This document shows, in pieces, positions 17,340 to 26,652 of a DNA stretch of 64,000 bases. The notes under the pieces were generated by a model. That model saw only the letters and a list, made by a program, of their open reading frames with translations, was not told the DNA's origin and made no database searches. Position numbers and translations under genes: made by a program. The DNA is taken from assembly GCF_014230355.1 (NCBI RefSeq), contig NZ_JACLAX010000006.1, forward strand, positions 62,001 through 126,000. Direction: 5' to 3'. How positions within the stretch are numbered: the first letter of the stretch is position 1; every line of letters starts with the position of its first letter. This stretch comes from Novosphingobium piscinae (GTDB lineage: Bacteria > Pseudomonadota > Alphaproteobacteria > Sphingomonadales > Sphingomonadaceae).

Positions 17340-18598
17340 CCGCCCCGCGCGAGCCGCGCCGGCCGTGGTACGCCGTGCTCGGCCCGGGGCTGGTGACCGG
17401 TGCGGCCGACGATGACCCGAGCGGGGTCGGCACCTACAGCCAGGTCGGCGCGCAGTTCGGCTATGGCCTGGCCTGGACGCTGTTCTTCGGCTTCCCGCTG
17501 CTGGCCTCGATCCAGGCGGTCTGCGCCCAGATCGGCGCGGTGACCGGCAAGGGCATCGCGCAGAACCTGCGCCAGCACTATCCCCCGGCGCTGCTGCGCG
17601 CGGTGGTCGGGCTGCTGCTGATCGCCAATGTCATCAACATCGGCGCCGATCTCGGGGCCATGGCCGCATCGCTGGCCCTGCTGCTGCCAGGCCCGGCCAT
17701 GGCCTATGTCGCGGGCTTCGGGCTGCTGTCGGTCGCCCTCGAGATCCGGCTCAGCTACGCGCGCTACGCCGGGGTGCTCAAGTGGGCGACGCTGTCGCTG
17801 TTCGCCTATGTCGCCGTGGTCTTCGTCGCCGACGTGCCGATCACCGAGGCGCTGCGCGGCACGCTGGTCCCCGCGTTCCACTTCGGCCAGGCCGAGGCGA
17901 TGGCGCTGGTGGCGATCTTCGGCACCACGATCAGTCCCTACCTGTTCTTCTGGCAGGCCGGGCAGGAGGTGGAGGAACAGCACCGCCGCCACGTCAAGCC
18001 GCTGATGGTCAGTCCGCGCCGGACCGCCGGGACCGAGCTGGCCCGGATCCGCACCGACACGCTGGTCGGCATGGGCTTCTCGCACCTGGTCGCGCTGTTC
18101 ATCGTGGTCGCGACGGCGGCCACGCTCCACGCCCATGGCATCACCCGGATCGACAGCGCCGCCCAGGCTGCCGGGGCGCTGCGGCCGATCGCGGGCGATC
18201 TGGCCTTCGCGCTGTTTGCCGTGGGGATCATCGGCACCGGGCTGCTCGCCGTCCCGGTCCTGGCCGGCTCGGCCGCCTATGCGGTGAGCGAGGCCTTCGG
18301 CTGGGTCGAGGGGCTCGACCGCCGCCCGCGCGAGGCCAAGGCGTTCTATGCGGTGATCGCGCTGGCCACGCTGGGCGGCATCGCGCTCAACCTGCTGGCG
18401 ATCGATCCGATGCAGGCGCTGTACTGGAGCGCGGTGGTCAATGGCCTGCTCGCCCCGCCGCTGATGGTGGTGACCATGCTGATCGCCCGCAATCCCAGGG
18501 TGATGCACCGCCTGACAATCACGCCGGGGCTGGCCTTTGGCGGCTGGCTCTCGACCGCGGTGATGGGCGTGGTGGCGCTGGTTTTCCTGCTGAGCTGA
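17336..18598 (+). CDS. Divergent NRAMP-family divalent-metal transporter
   Basis: Inner-membrane metal-ion transporter of the NRAMP fold with about 11 hydrophobic segments over 420 residues. The first helix carries DDDPSG (residues 25-30) where canonical MntH has DPGN. The sixth helix reads GTTISPY (196-202) where canonical members have the metal-binding Met-Pro-His. This places it in a divergent NRAMP group whose substrate may not be manganese or iron. I chose the GTG at 17336 because it overlaps the plsC stop as GTGA and gives a short N-terminus. The frame is open further upstream, but that lies inside plsC. Confidence 0.88.
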   Translation: MTAPREPRRPWYAVLGPGLVTGAADDDPSGVGTYSQVGAQFGYGLAWTLFFGFPLLASIQAVCAQIGAVTGKGIAQNLRQHYPPALLRAVVGLLLIANVINIGADLGAMAASLALLLPGPAMAYVAGFGLLSVALEIRLSYARYAGVLKWATLSLFAYVAVVFVADVPITEALRGTLVPAFHFGQAEAMALVAIFGTTISPYLFFWQAGQEVEEQHRRHVKPLMVSPRRTAGTELARIRTDTLVGMGFSHLVALFIVVATAATLHAHGITRIDSAAQAAGALRPIAGDLAFALFAVGIIGTGLLAVPVLAGSAAYAVSEAFGWVEGLDRRPREAKAFYAVIALATLGGIALNLLAIDPMQALYWSAVVNGLLAPPLMVVTMLIARNPRVMHRLTITPGLAFGGWLSTAVMGVVALVFLLS

Positions 18599-18601
18599 GC
18601 A

Positions 18602-18619
18602 GGGCAGGGCAGGGTAGGG
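18602..18619 (+). other. Potential G-quadruplex motif after the NRAMP gene
   Basis: Four GGG runs separated by two-base spacers (CA, CA, TA) start four bases after the transporter stop codon. This meets the usual G3N1-7 quadruplex rule. The remaining 18620-18818 gap before tyrA holds no gene or further signal that I recognise. The transporter and tyrA converge here, so the motif lies in the shared 3' region. Confidence 0.5.
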
Positions 18620-18818
18620 CGCGGAGCGGACCCGGAACTTCGCGAAGGTCACACACAGACAGACGACGAAGAAGTTCGCCGCGTCTGCCGCCGGAACCAC
18701 GATGGAAAAGAGCCGCCGCAAGGATGGCATGCGCGGCCGATGTAGGACAGCAGAGCCGGGATGGCGGCGGCGCACCGCGCCCGGTGGCCCGGGCCCGCGC
18801 CGCCCGGCGCGGGGCGCG

Positions 18819-19733
18819 TCAGGCTTCGGCCTGTTCGCCGCGGCCGAAGTTGGGGCGGGCATCGTCCTGCCCCTCGGCGATGATCGAGCGGCGGATCGCG
18901 CGGGTGCGGGTGAAGTGCTCGAACAGCGTTTCGCCGTCGCCCTTGCGGATCGCCTTCTGCAGCTCGGTCAGGTCCTCGGTGAAGCGCTGCAGCATGTCGA
19001 GCACGGCATCGCGGTTGCTGAGGAACACGTCGCGCCACATCGTCGGATCGGACGCGGCGATGCGGGTGAAGTCGCGGAAGCCGCCGGCCGAATACTTGAT
19101 CACCTCGCTGCGCGTCACCGCCTCGAGGTCCGAGGCGGTGCCGACGATGGTATAGGCGATCAGGTGCGGCAGGTGGCTGGTCACGGCCAGCACCAGATCG
19201 TGGTGCTCGGCCGTCATCACCTCGACATTGGCGCCCAGCGCCTCCCAGAACTGGCTCAGCGCGGTGAGCTGCGCCAGACTCGCGTCGGCCGGCGGGGTGA
19301 TGATGCACCAGCGCTGGCGGAACAGGCTGGCGAAGCCGGCGTCCGGCCCGGAGTTCTCGGTCCCGGCCACGGGATGGGCGGGGATGATCGCCGCGCCGGG
19401 CAGGGCCTCGGCCAGCGCGCGGGCAACGGTGAGCTTGGATGAGCCGACGTCGCTGACCAGCGCCCCGGGGGCGAGCGCCCCGGCCACGCTGGCCGCGGCC
19501 GCAGCCATCGCGCCGACCGGCACGCAGAAGATCACCAGATCGGCCCCGGCCACTGCCGCCGCGGCGGTCTCGGCCACGCTGCCGACCAGGCCGCGGTCGC
19601 GGGCGCGCGCACGGCTGGCCGGATCGAGGTCGAACCCGCTGGTCTGCGTGCCGGGCAGGGCCTGCTGCACGGCCAGCCCGATCGACCCGCCCAGCAGCCC
19701 CAGGCCGATGATCGCGACGTGGCGGAAGGGCAT
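18819..19733 (-). CDS. tyrA: Prephenate/arogenate dehydrogenase (TyrA family)
   Basis: NAD(P)-dependent oxidative decarboxylation of prephenate or arogenate in tyrosine synthesis. The 304-residue protein starts with the nucleotide-binding motif IGLGLLGGSIG (residues 9-19). It continues with DVGSSKLTVARALAE, the HPVAGTENSGPDAG substrate loop and SHLPHLIAY, all typical. There is no chorismate-mutase or ACT domain. Its ATG overlaps the hisC stop (TGATG), so it is translated after hisC as in other alphaproteobacteria. Confidence 0.94.
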   Translation of the reverse strand: MPFRHVAIIGLGLLGGSIGLAVQQALPGTQTSGFDLDPASRARARDRGLVGSVAETAAAAVAGADLVIFCVPVGAMAAAAASVAGALAPGALVSDVGSSKLTVARALAEALPGAAIIPAHPVAGTENSGPDAGFASLFRQRWCIITPPADASLAQLTALSQFWEALGANVEVMTAEHHDLVLAVTSHLPHLIAYTIVGTASDLEAVTRSEVIKYSAGGFRDFTRIAASDPTMWRDVFLSNRDAVLDMLQRFTEDLTELQKAIRKGDGETLFEHFTRTRAIRRSIIAEGQDDARPNFGRGEQAEA

Positions 19734-20830
19734 CAGGCGGTTCCCGTCAGGCGGCGCAGCACGGCGGTGATCGCGTCCATCTGCGCGGCGGTGCCGATGG
19801 TGATGCGCAGCGCCTGCGGCAGGCCCTGATTGGGCAGCCAGCGGACGATATAGCCGGCCTCGGCCAGCGCGGAGTAGGCCGTTTCGGCCGAGAGCGTGCC
19901 TTCGAACAGGATCAGCACGAAGTTGGCCTGGCTGGGCAGGGGACGCAGCCCGTGGTTGCCCAGCGCGGCCAGTGCCTCGACGAAGCGCGCCCGCTCGGCG
20001 GCGTTGTGCTCGCGCGCATGGGTGACGAAGGCCTGGTCGGCCACGGCCGCCAGCGCCATCGCCTGCCCGCTGTTCGAGACGTTGAACGGCCCGCGGATGC
20101 GGTTGAGCGTATCGACCAGCCCGGGCGCGCCGGTGCCCCAGCCGACCCGCTCGCCGGCCAGGCCGTAGATCTTGGAGAAGGTGCGGGTGACCAGCACGTT
20201 GTCGTGCGCGGCGGCCAGCGCGAGGGCGCCATCGTCGTCCTCGGGCGCGAGGTATTCGGCATAGGCCTGGTCGATCACCAGCAGCACGTCGCCGGGCAGC
20301 GCGGCGTGGAGCCGGGCGATCTCGCCGCGCGGCAGGAAGCTTCCGGTCGGGTTGTTCGGATTGGCGACGAAGACCACCCGCGTGCGCGGGGTGACGCAGG
20401 CCAGCAGGGCGTCGACATCGGTGCCGAAATCGGCATCGGGGGCCACCACCGGGGTGGCGCCGCAGCGCCGGGCGGCGATGTCGTAGACCGAGAAGCCGTA
20501 GCGCACGTAGACGATCTCGTCGCCCGGGCCGGCATAGCCCTGGGCGGCGATGTGCAGGATCTCGTCCGAGCCGGTGCCCATCACGATCCGCGCCGGATCG
20601 ATCCCGTGCAGCGCCCCCAGCGCGGCGCGCAGCGCCTTGCTGTCAGGATCGGGATAGGTCGCCGGGGCCACCGCCTCGGCCCGCGCGGCCAGGGCGAGCG
20701 GGCTGGTGCCCAGCGGGTTCTCGTTGGCGGACAGCTTGATCAGCGGCCGCCCGTCGGCCCCGGTGGACTTGCCGGGAACATAGGCGTGGATGGCGCTGAT
20801 CCAGCTCTTGGGCACGGGCGCGGTGGTCAT
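19733..20830 (-). CDS. hisC: Histidinol-phosphate aminotransferase (HisC)
   Basis: PLP-dependent class II aminotransferase of histidine synthesis. In tyrA-linked form it may also transaminate aromatic keto acids. The 365-residue protein has [11 protein letters not shown] near residue 30, [12 protein letters not shown], and the PLP lysine in [16 protein letters not shown]. The open frame extends upstream, but homologues start near [10 protein letters not shown], so I used the ATG at 20830. The extension covers repetitive intergenic sequence. It is the first gene of hisC-tyrA. Confidence 0.94.
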   Translation of the reverse strand: MTTAPVPKSWISAIHAYVPGKSTGADGRPLIKLSANENPLGTSPLALAARAEAVAPATYPDPDSKALRAALGALHGIDPARIVMGTGSDEILHIAAQGYAGPGDEIVYVRYGFSVYDIAARRCGATPVVAPDADFGTDVDALLACVTPRTRVVFVANPNNPTGSFLPRGEIARLHAALPGDVLLVIDQAYAEYLAPEDDDGALALAAAHDNVLVTRTFSKIYGLAGERVGWGTGAPGLVDTLNRIRGPFNVSNSGQAMALAAVADQAFVTHAREHNAAERARFVEALAALGNHGLRPLPSQANFVLILFEGTLSAETAYSALAEAGYIVRWLPNQGLPQALRITIGTAAQMDAITAVLRRLTGTA

Positions 20831-20911
20831 GGTGGCGCGCTTTAGGGGGCATCGCGGGCGGGGGCAACAGCGACGAAGGGCGCGGTCGCGGCCCAAGTCG
20901 GTCATCCTGAT

Positions 20912-21005
20912 CCTCCCCCAACGGGGGAGGGGGAGCATCCGCAGGATGGTGGAGGGGACCCTCCTCCGGGCGAGGCCCTTGGTCCAGGCGGGGTGCCCCT
21001 CCACC
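20912..21005. repeat. Two palindromes of a dispersed-repeat type
   Basis: A perfect 8-base stem CCTCCCCC/GGGGGAGG (20912-20919 with 20923-20930, three-base loop) is followed by a 10-base inverted pair GGTGGAGGGG/CCCCTCCACC (20948-20957 with 20996-21005). The C/T-rich arms resemble small intergenic palindromes seen widely in sphingomonads and rhizobia. Confidence 0.7.
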
Positions 21006-21139
21006 ACCTGCCCGCAGGGCAGTTCATCCTGAGCGGCCGGCCTGCCGGCCAGCCGAAGGGGTGGTCCCCCTCCCCGTGCCGGGGAGGCAAGCAACATCCG
21101 CTCCCCACGCGACCCAGACATCACGCATCCCTCCTCCAT

Positions 21140-21248
21140 CGTCGCCCCGGGCTTGAGCCGGGGCAGGGCTTGCGCGGCAATGGCCGGGGAAGAACAGCCC
21201 TGTCCCGGGTCCCTGACCTCCGCCAGGGCAGGCAAGCCCGGGACGACG
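21140..21248. repeat. Imperfect inverted repeat, cccgggcttg type
   Basis: The arm CGTCGCCCCGGGCTTG (21140-21155) pairs with CAAGCCCGGGACGACG (21233-21248) at 15 of 16 positions. About 77 bases separate the arms. The cccgggcttg core is typical of another dispersed alphaproteobacterial palindrome family. It lies between hisC and metX. Confidence 0.7.
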
Positions 21249-21350
21249 GGGATAGAGGCGAAGGTGGACTCTAGGTTTGCTCGCCTGGGGCTGCAGGGCA
21301 GGACACGCCCAGCTTCGGGCGCGAGAAAAGAAGGTTCGAAGCAGTCAAAG

Positions 21351-21488
21351 CCCGCTCAGGCTGAGCCTGTCGAAGCCCACGCACGGCGGTTGAGCTGGGT
21401 GTTAGCAGCGGTTCTGCCCGGAGGAACGGTCGCAGGAGCGTGGGGCCGAGGGCGGCGCGTGGGCTTCGACAGGCTCAGCCTGAGCGGG
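21351..21488. repeat. Perfect 30-base inverted repeat
   Basis: The 30 bases at 21351-21380 are the exact reverse complement of 21459-21488. Each arm itself contains CTCAGGCTGAG, a short palindrome, and the GCCTGTCGAAGCCC core typical of sphingomonad intergenic repeats. About 78 bases separate the arms. This is the strongest of the structures in the hisC-metX gap. Confidence 0.85.
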
Positions 21489-21645
21489 GTTGGGGATATC
21501 CGACTTTGATATTGGTGACCCCATTCGTCGAGCCGACAAACATCCGCTCCCCACCCGACCCCCTGATCGTCGCCCCGGATGACTGGCCTTTGTCCCTCCC
21601 CGCCATTGACAGGGCGCGGTCTTTCCCGGCAATCCCGCGCTTCCC

Positions 21646-22755
21646 ATGGCGACCGCCCCGCTTCCCGAAGCCAGCCGCGTGCTGGACCTGCCCGCGCCCC
21701 TGCCGCTCGACTGCGGCAAGGACCTGCCCGGGGTGCGCATCGCCTACGAGACCTATGGCACGCTGGCGGCGGATCGCGGCAACGCGATCCTGATCTGCCA
21801 CGCGCTGACCGGCGACCAGTATGTCGCCAGCCCGCATCCGATCACCGGCAAGCCGGGCTGGTGGGTACGCATGGTCGGCCCGGGACTGCCGATCGACACC
21901 GACCGCTTCTTCGTGATCTGCGCCAATGTGATCGGCAGCTGCATGGGCTCGACCGGGCCGGCCAGCGCCGCGCCCGATGGCCAGCCGTGGGGCATGCGCT
22001 TCCCGGTCATCACCATCCGCGACATGGTGCGCGGCCATGTCGCGCTGCTCGATGCGCTGGGGATCGAACGGCTCCACGCCGTGGTGGGCGGATCGATGGG
22101 CGGCATGCAGGCGCTGAGCCTGGCGGCCAACTTCGCCGCGCGGGCCGAGCGCGCGCTGGTGATCGCCTCGACCGCGCGCCATTCGGCCCAGAACATCGCC
22201 TTCCACGAGGTCGGCCGGCAGGCGATCATGGCCGATCCCGAGTGGCGCGGCGGCGACTATTACGCGGCCGCGGGCAAGGGGCCCGACAAGGGGCTGGCGG
22301 TGGCCCGCATGGCCGCACACATCACCTACCTGTCCGAAGAGGGCATGCACGAGAAGTTCGGGCGCAACCTGCAGGACCGCGAGAGCAAGACCTTCGGGTT
22401 CGATGCCGATTTCCAGGTGGAAAGCTATCTGCGCTATCAGGGCCTGTCGTTCACCGGCCGGTTCGACGCCAATGCCTATCTCTACATCACCCGGGCGATG
22501 GACTATTTCGACCTGGCCGAGGAGCACGGCGGCCGGCTGGCCGCGGCCTTCGCCGGATCGAAGACCCGCTTCTGCCTGGTCAGCTTCGACACCGACTGGC
22601 TCTATCCCACCGCCGAGAGCCGGCGCATCGCCCATGCGCTCAACGCCGCGGGCTGCCCGGTGAGCTTCATGGAGCTGTCCGCCCCGTTCGGCCACGACAG
22701 CTTCCTGCTCGATGTGCCCGCGCTCGACCGGGTGGTGGCGGGGTTCCTCGGCTGA
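21646..22755 (+). CDS. metX: Homoserine O-acetyltransferase family (MetX)
   Basis: Alpha/beta hydrolase-fold acyltransferase that activates homoserine for methionine synthesis with acetyl-CoA (some family members use succinyl-CoA). The 369-residue protein has the nucleophile elbow GGSMGG with Ser150. The acid is probably Asp317 in FDTDWLYP and the base His350 in [19 protein letters not shown] and [14 protein letters not shown] are family hallmarks. The start follows the 815-base repeat-rich gap and has little room for a ribosome-binding site. It overlaps metW by one base (TGATG), the usual metXW pairing. Confidence 0.95.
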   Translation: MATAPLPEASRVLDLPAPLPLDCGKDLPGVRIAYETYGTLAADRGNAILICHALTGDQYVASPHPITGKPGWWVRMVGPGLPIDTDRFFVICANVIGSCMGSTGPASAAPDGQPWGMRFPVITIRDMVRGHVALLDALGIERLHAVVGGSMGGMQALSLAANFAARAERALVIASTARHSAQNIAFHEVGRQAIMADPEWRGGDYYAAAGKGPDKGLAVARMAAHITYLSEEGMHEKFGRNLQDRESKTFGFDADFQVESYLRYQGLSFTGRFDANAYLYITRAMDYFDLAEEHGGRLAAAFAGSKTRFCLVSFDTDWLYPTAESRRIAHALNAAGCPVSFMELSAPFGHDSFLLDVPALDRVVAGFLG

Positions 22756-23351
22756 TGGCGGCGCTCTCGCCGCTGCGGCCGGATCTGGCGATCATCGCGG
22801 CCAATGTCGCGCCCGGATCGAGCGTGCTCGATGTCGGCTGCGGCGATGGCGCGCTGCTCGCCGCGCTGCGCGACCGGCAGTGCGATGCGCGGGGGATGGA
22901 GCTGGATCCGGGCAACGTTGCCGAATGCGTCGCGCGCGGCCTTTCGGTGATCCAGGGCGATGCCGATGCCGACCTGTCGTTCTACCCCGACCGGTCGTTC
23001 GACTATGCGATCCTCAGCCAGACCTTGCAGACCACCAAGCGCCCCGACCGGGTGCTCGAGGAGCTGCTGCGGATCGGCCGCCGCGCCGTGGTCAGCTTTC
23101 CCAACTTCGCCCACTGGCGGGTGCGGCTGGCGCTGCTGTGGGGCGGGCGGATGCCGGTGACCCGGCTGCTGCCGGTGGCCTGGTACGAAACGCCCAACAT
23201 CCACCACGTCACCGTCGACGATTTCCGAGCCCTGCTGAAGGAGCGCGGGATCGTGGTGGAGCAGGCCTGGTTCCTCAAGGGTGATCGGCTGACCAGCCCG
23301 GCCGCCGCCAATTTCCGCGCCGAGCACGCGGTCTTCCTGCTCTCGCGCTGA
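22755..23351 (+). CDS. metW: MetW, methionine-biosynthesis methyltransferase-like protein
   Basis: SAM-methyltransferase-fold protein that accompanies MetX and is needed for full activity of MetX in related bacteria. The 198-residue protein has the SAM-binding motif VLDVGCGDGALL near residues 24-35, LSQTLQTTKRPDRVLEEL, and a typical PVAWYETPNIHHVTVDDFR. The start codon overlaps the metX stop. The open frame extends upstream but only inside metX. Confidence 0.95.
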   Translation: MAALSPLRPDLAIIAANVAPGSSVLDVGCGDGALLAALRDRQCDARGMELDPGNVAECVARGLSVIQGDADADLSFYPDRSFDYAILSQTLQTTKRPDRVLEELLRIGRRAVVSFPNFAHWRVRLALLWGGRMPVTRLLPVAWYETPNIHHVTVDDFRALLKERGIVVEQAWFLKGDRLTSPAAANFRAEHAVFLLSR

Positions 23352-23399
23352 GCGGGCGCCCCGGGGGCGCCCGCCGTGGTTCGCTTCACGCCTCCCGGC

Positions 23400-23777
23400 T
23401 CATCCCATCGGGTGCGTGCCGCACAGCTTGTTGCCGTCCGGATCGCGCAGGTAGGCCAGATACATGTTGAAGGTCGGCCGCACGCCCGGCGGATCCTCGC
23501 AGGCGGTCCCGCCCGCGGCTTGTCCGGCGGCCCACCAGGCATCGACCATCTCGGGGCTGTCCAGGTGCAGGCCCACCGTGCCACCATTGGCCGCACAGGC
23601 CGGCGCGCCGTTGATCGGCACGGTCAGGATCAGTGTGCCGCCCTTGTGGCGGTAGATCACCCGCTTGTTGTCCGGGGTGAGCATGCCGGCCGGCCCGCCG
23701 GCGGCGGCGAAGATCGCGTCGTAGAAGGTCTTGGCCTTCGCGATGTCGTTGGTTCCCAGCAAGATATGAGTGAACAC
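23400..23777 (-). CDS. Glyoxalase/VOC-family protein
   Basis: A 125-residue vicinal-oxygen-chelate fold protein. It starts MFTHILLGTNDIAKAKTFYD and ends with YLRDPDGNKLCGTHP, with possible metal ligands His4 and Glu75-type positions not all clear. Single VOC proteins of this kind are common and of unknown substrate. It is divergent from the GST-fold gene and convergent with metW. No operon partner is visible. Confidence 0.85.
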   Translation of the reverse strand: MFTHILLGTNDIAKAKTFYDAIFAAAGGPAGMLTPDNKRVIYRHKGGTLILTVPINGAPACAANGGTVGLHLDSPEMVDAWWAAGQAAGGTACEDPPGVRPTFNMYLAYLRDPDGNKLCGTHPMG

Positions 23778-23935
23778 CTGTGTCTCCCGTCTGTGATGGG
23801 CCCAAGCTTAATAGGGGGACTGGGCGGGTCAAGCGGGCGGACGGGCAGGGCGGCGCGCCGCCGCGGCGGCGAAGAGTGGGTTATGCACTGGAAAAAACCG
23901 CCCCGCGCGGTTGATCTTGCTGCAACGGCTGCGGC

Positions 23936-24619
23936 ATGGACCGGAGCATGTGGCAGCTTTACCAGTTTCCGCTCTGCCCGTTCAGCCGCAAGGTCCGCCT
24001 GCTGCTCGCGGAGAAGGGCATCGGCTACGAGCTCTGGCGGGAAAACCCCTGGGAGATGCGCGACGAATTCGTCCGGATGAACCCGGCGGCGCGGACCCCG
24101 GTGGTGCGCAACGAGGCGCGCGACATCACCCTGGTGGATAGCCGGGCGATCTGCGAGTACTTCGAGGAAACGGCCGACAAGAACCCGATGATCAACGGCA
24201 CGGCGGCCAACCGCGCCGAGATCCGCCGGCTGGTGGCGCTGTTCGACGAGAACTTCTTCGGCGACGTGACCGCGCCGCTGGTCCACGAACGGATGAAGAA
24301 GCGGCTGGTCTACCGCCAGTCGCCCGACAGCCGGGTGCTGCGCGAGGCGATGAAGCTGGCCCACGAGCACCTCTACTACATCGACTATCTGATCGACACC
24401 CGGCCTTGGCTGGCGGGCGCGACGATGAGCCTCGCCGATCTGGCCGCGGCGGCGCAGATCTCGGTCGCGGACTATCTCGGCGGGCTCGACTGGACCGGGC
24501 ACGAGCAGGCCAAGGCCTGGTATTCGGTGTTCAAGAGCCGCCCGAGCTTCCGCCCGCTGCTGGCCGAGCGGATGGAGGTGATCCAGCCGCCGAGCCATTA
24601 TGCCGATGTGAACTGGTAG
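23936..24619 (+). CDS. fzlA: GST-fold protein, probable FtsZ-binding FzlA
   Basis: A 227-residue protein with a thioredoxin-like N-terminal domain (YQFPLCPFSRKVRLLLAEKG) and an all-helical C-terminal GST domain. The short tail PPSHYADVNW and the tryptophan in ENPWEM match my recollection of FzlA. That GST-like protein binds and curves FtsZ filaments in Caulobacter and is conserved in alphaproteobacteria. The tail and this tryptophan are the features that set it apart from ordinary glutathione transferases, but I cannot run a comparison. Met1 or Met5 could be the start. It is a single gene with no operon partner. Confidence 0.7.
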   Translation: MDRSMWQLYQFPLCPFSRKVRLLLAEKGIGYELWRENPWEMRDEFVRMNPAARTPVVRNEARDITLVDSRAICEYFEETADKNPMINGTAANRAEIRRLVALFDENFFGDVTAPLVHERMKKRLVYRQSPDSRVLREAMKLAHEHLYYIDYLIDTRPWLAGATMSLADLAAAAQISVADYLGGLDWTGHEQAKAWYSVFKSRPSFRPLLAERMEVIQPPSHYADVNW

Positions 24620-24636
24620 GGTTGCGGGAGTAGCGC

Positions 24637-24731
24637 CGGCCCCCGCCGACCGGCCCCCGCCGACCGGCCCCCGCCGACCGGGATCAGCCGACCGGGATCA
24701 GCCGACCGGGATCAGCCGACCGGGATCAGCC
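24637..24731. repeat. 14-bp tandem repeat, two variants in blocks
   Basis: Three copies of CGGCCCCCGCCGAC (24637-24678) are followed by three copies of CGGGATCAGCCGAC (24679-24720) and a partial seventh (to 24731). The two variants share the ends CGG...GCCGAC and differ only in the middle. The array sits between two convergent genes and supplies the stop codon of the left-going one (24726-24728). Confidence 0.9.
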
Positions 24732-25676
24732 AGCCAGACCGCGCTTGTCGCCGAACCGGCCATGGACGCGGAAGCGCGTCATCCAGCGGTCGAGGAACAG
24801 CCCGAGCGGACGCGCGGCGATCCCCAGCTCGGCCAGGCCGGGCAGCCCGGTCGAGACATTGCCGGCCTTGAGCAGGGCGAGCTGGTCGAGCGAGATCGGG
24901 GTCAGCGGCAGCGCGGCGATCAGCTTGGCGGCGGCATCGGGCAGGGGCGCGAACAGCGTCTTGCGGCCCTGGGCGCAGGCGATCCGCTGGTTGAGCGCGA
25001 ACATGGTCAGGACCTCGGGACCGACCAGCTCGAAGGTCTGGCCGCCGAACGCCTCGGGATCGGCCAGCGCGGCGGCCACGGCGGCGGCGGCATCGTCGAC
25101 GAAGACCGGCTGGAGCTTCGCCTCGGGGCCGAACACCGGCAGCACCGGGGCCTTGGCGATCAGCCCGGCGAAGAGGTTGATGAACTGGTCGTCGGGTCCG
25201 AAGATCACCGAGGGGCGCAGCACCGTGGCGCGCGGGAAGGCCGCCAGCACGGCCGCCTCGCCCTGCGCCTTGGTGCGGGCATAGGCTACGCGCGAATCCG
25301 CATCGGCACCGTTGGCCGAGACCTGGACGAAGGCGCGCGCCCCGGCAGCCGCGGCGGCCGCGGCCAGCGCGCCCGCGGCGCGGACGTGCAGCGCCTCGAG
25401 ATCACCGGTGAAGGCCCCGGCCAGGTTGACCACGGCATCGGCCCCGGCGACCAGCGCCGCCGCGGCGCCGGGCCGGGTCACGTCGGCCCGCACGGTCTGC
25501 AGCGCCCCGAGATTGCCCAGCGGCTTGAGCCGGAACGCCTTTTCAGGATGCCGCGACACCACCCGCAGCCGCGCCCCGCGGGCCAGCAGCTCCTGGGCAA
25601 TATGCGTGCCGAAATAGCCATCGCCGCCGATCAGGACGATGAGCTGGCCGGACAGGGAATCGGTGGGGGTGGGCAT
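24726..25676 (-). CDS. NAD(P)-binding SDR, complex I NDUFA9-like
   Basis: A 316-residue atypical short-chain dehydrogenase with VLIGGDGYFGTHIAQELLAR (residues 14-33) as nucleotide-binding motif. The catalytic Tyr-x-x-x-Lys is kept as YARTK, and typical segments are AVVNLAGAFTGDLEA and RPSVIFGPDDQFINLF. Alphaproteobacterial homologues are annotated as NDUFA9-like, an accessory subunit of respiratory complex I, but whether they join complex I is uncertain. Its stop lies inside the 14-bp repeat array, so variation in the repeat could alter the C-terminus. It is a single gene read away from the rml operon. Confidence 0.88.
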   Translation of the reverse strand: MPTPTDSLSGQLIVLIGGDGYFGTHIAQELLARGARLRVVSRHPEKAFRLKPLGNLGALQTVRADVTRPGAAAALVAGADAVVNLAGAFTGDLEALHVRAAGALAAAAAAAGARAFVQVSANGADADSRVAYARTKAQGEAAVLAAFPRATVLRPSVIFGPDDQFINLFAGLIAKAPVLPVFGPEAKLQPVFVDDAAAAVAAALADPEAFGGQTFELVGPEVLTMFALNQRIACAQGRKTLFAPLPDAAAKLIAALPLTPISLDQLALLKAGNVSTGLPGLAELGIAARPLGLFLDRWMTRFRVHGRFGDKRGLAG

Positions 25677-25763
25677 GGTGATGACGGGTCCCGCAAGGCT
25701 GGATTCTGCCGCGGAGCCTTGGCATAGCTCGCCGCGGCCGGCAAGCGGACCAAATAGGCCGGC

Positions 25764-26636
<873 letters not shown>

Positions 26637-26652
26637 CGATCGTGTTCCTGCT

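Larger units (their letters stand above)
20831..21645. other. Repeat-rich intergenic region between divergent hisC and metX
   Basis: An 815-base gap between two divergent biosynthetic genes contains no convincing coding sequence. It is packed with at least four inverted-repeat structures of different sequence (listed separately). The last 150 bases must contain the metX promoter. A TTGACA at 21606-21611 is the best -35-like match but lacks a good -10 box. I did not recognise a SAM-II or other riboswitch. Confidence 0.7.

Noticed and set aside
17237..18862. 541-codon open frame on the minus strand
   Set aside because: Antisense to the NRAMP transporter, without hydrophobic or catalytic patterns.
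20831..21235. N-terminal extension of hisC
   Set aside because: It is made of intergenic palindromes and has no similarity; the ATG at 20830 gives the normal enzyme.
21489..21645. SAM-II riboswitch before metX
   Set aside because: I looked for the short SAM-II pseudoknot expected before methionine genes of alphaproteobacteria and could not see it.
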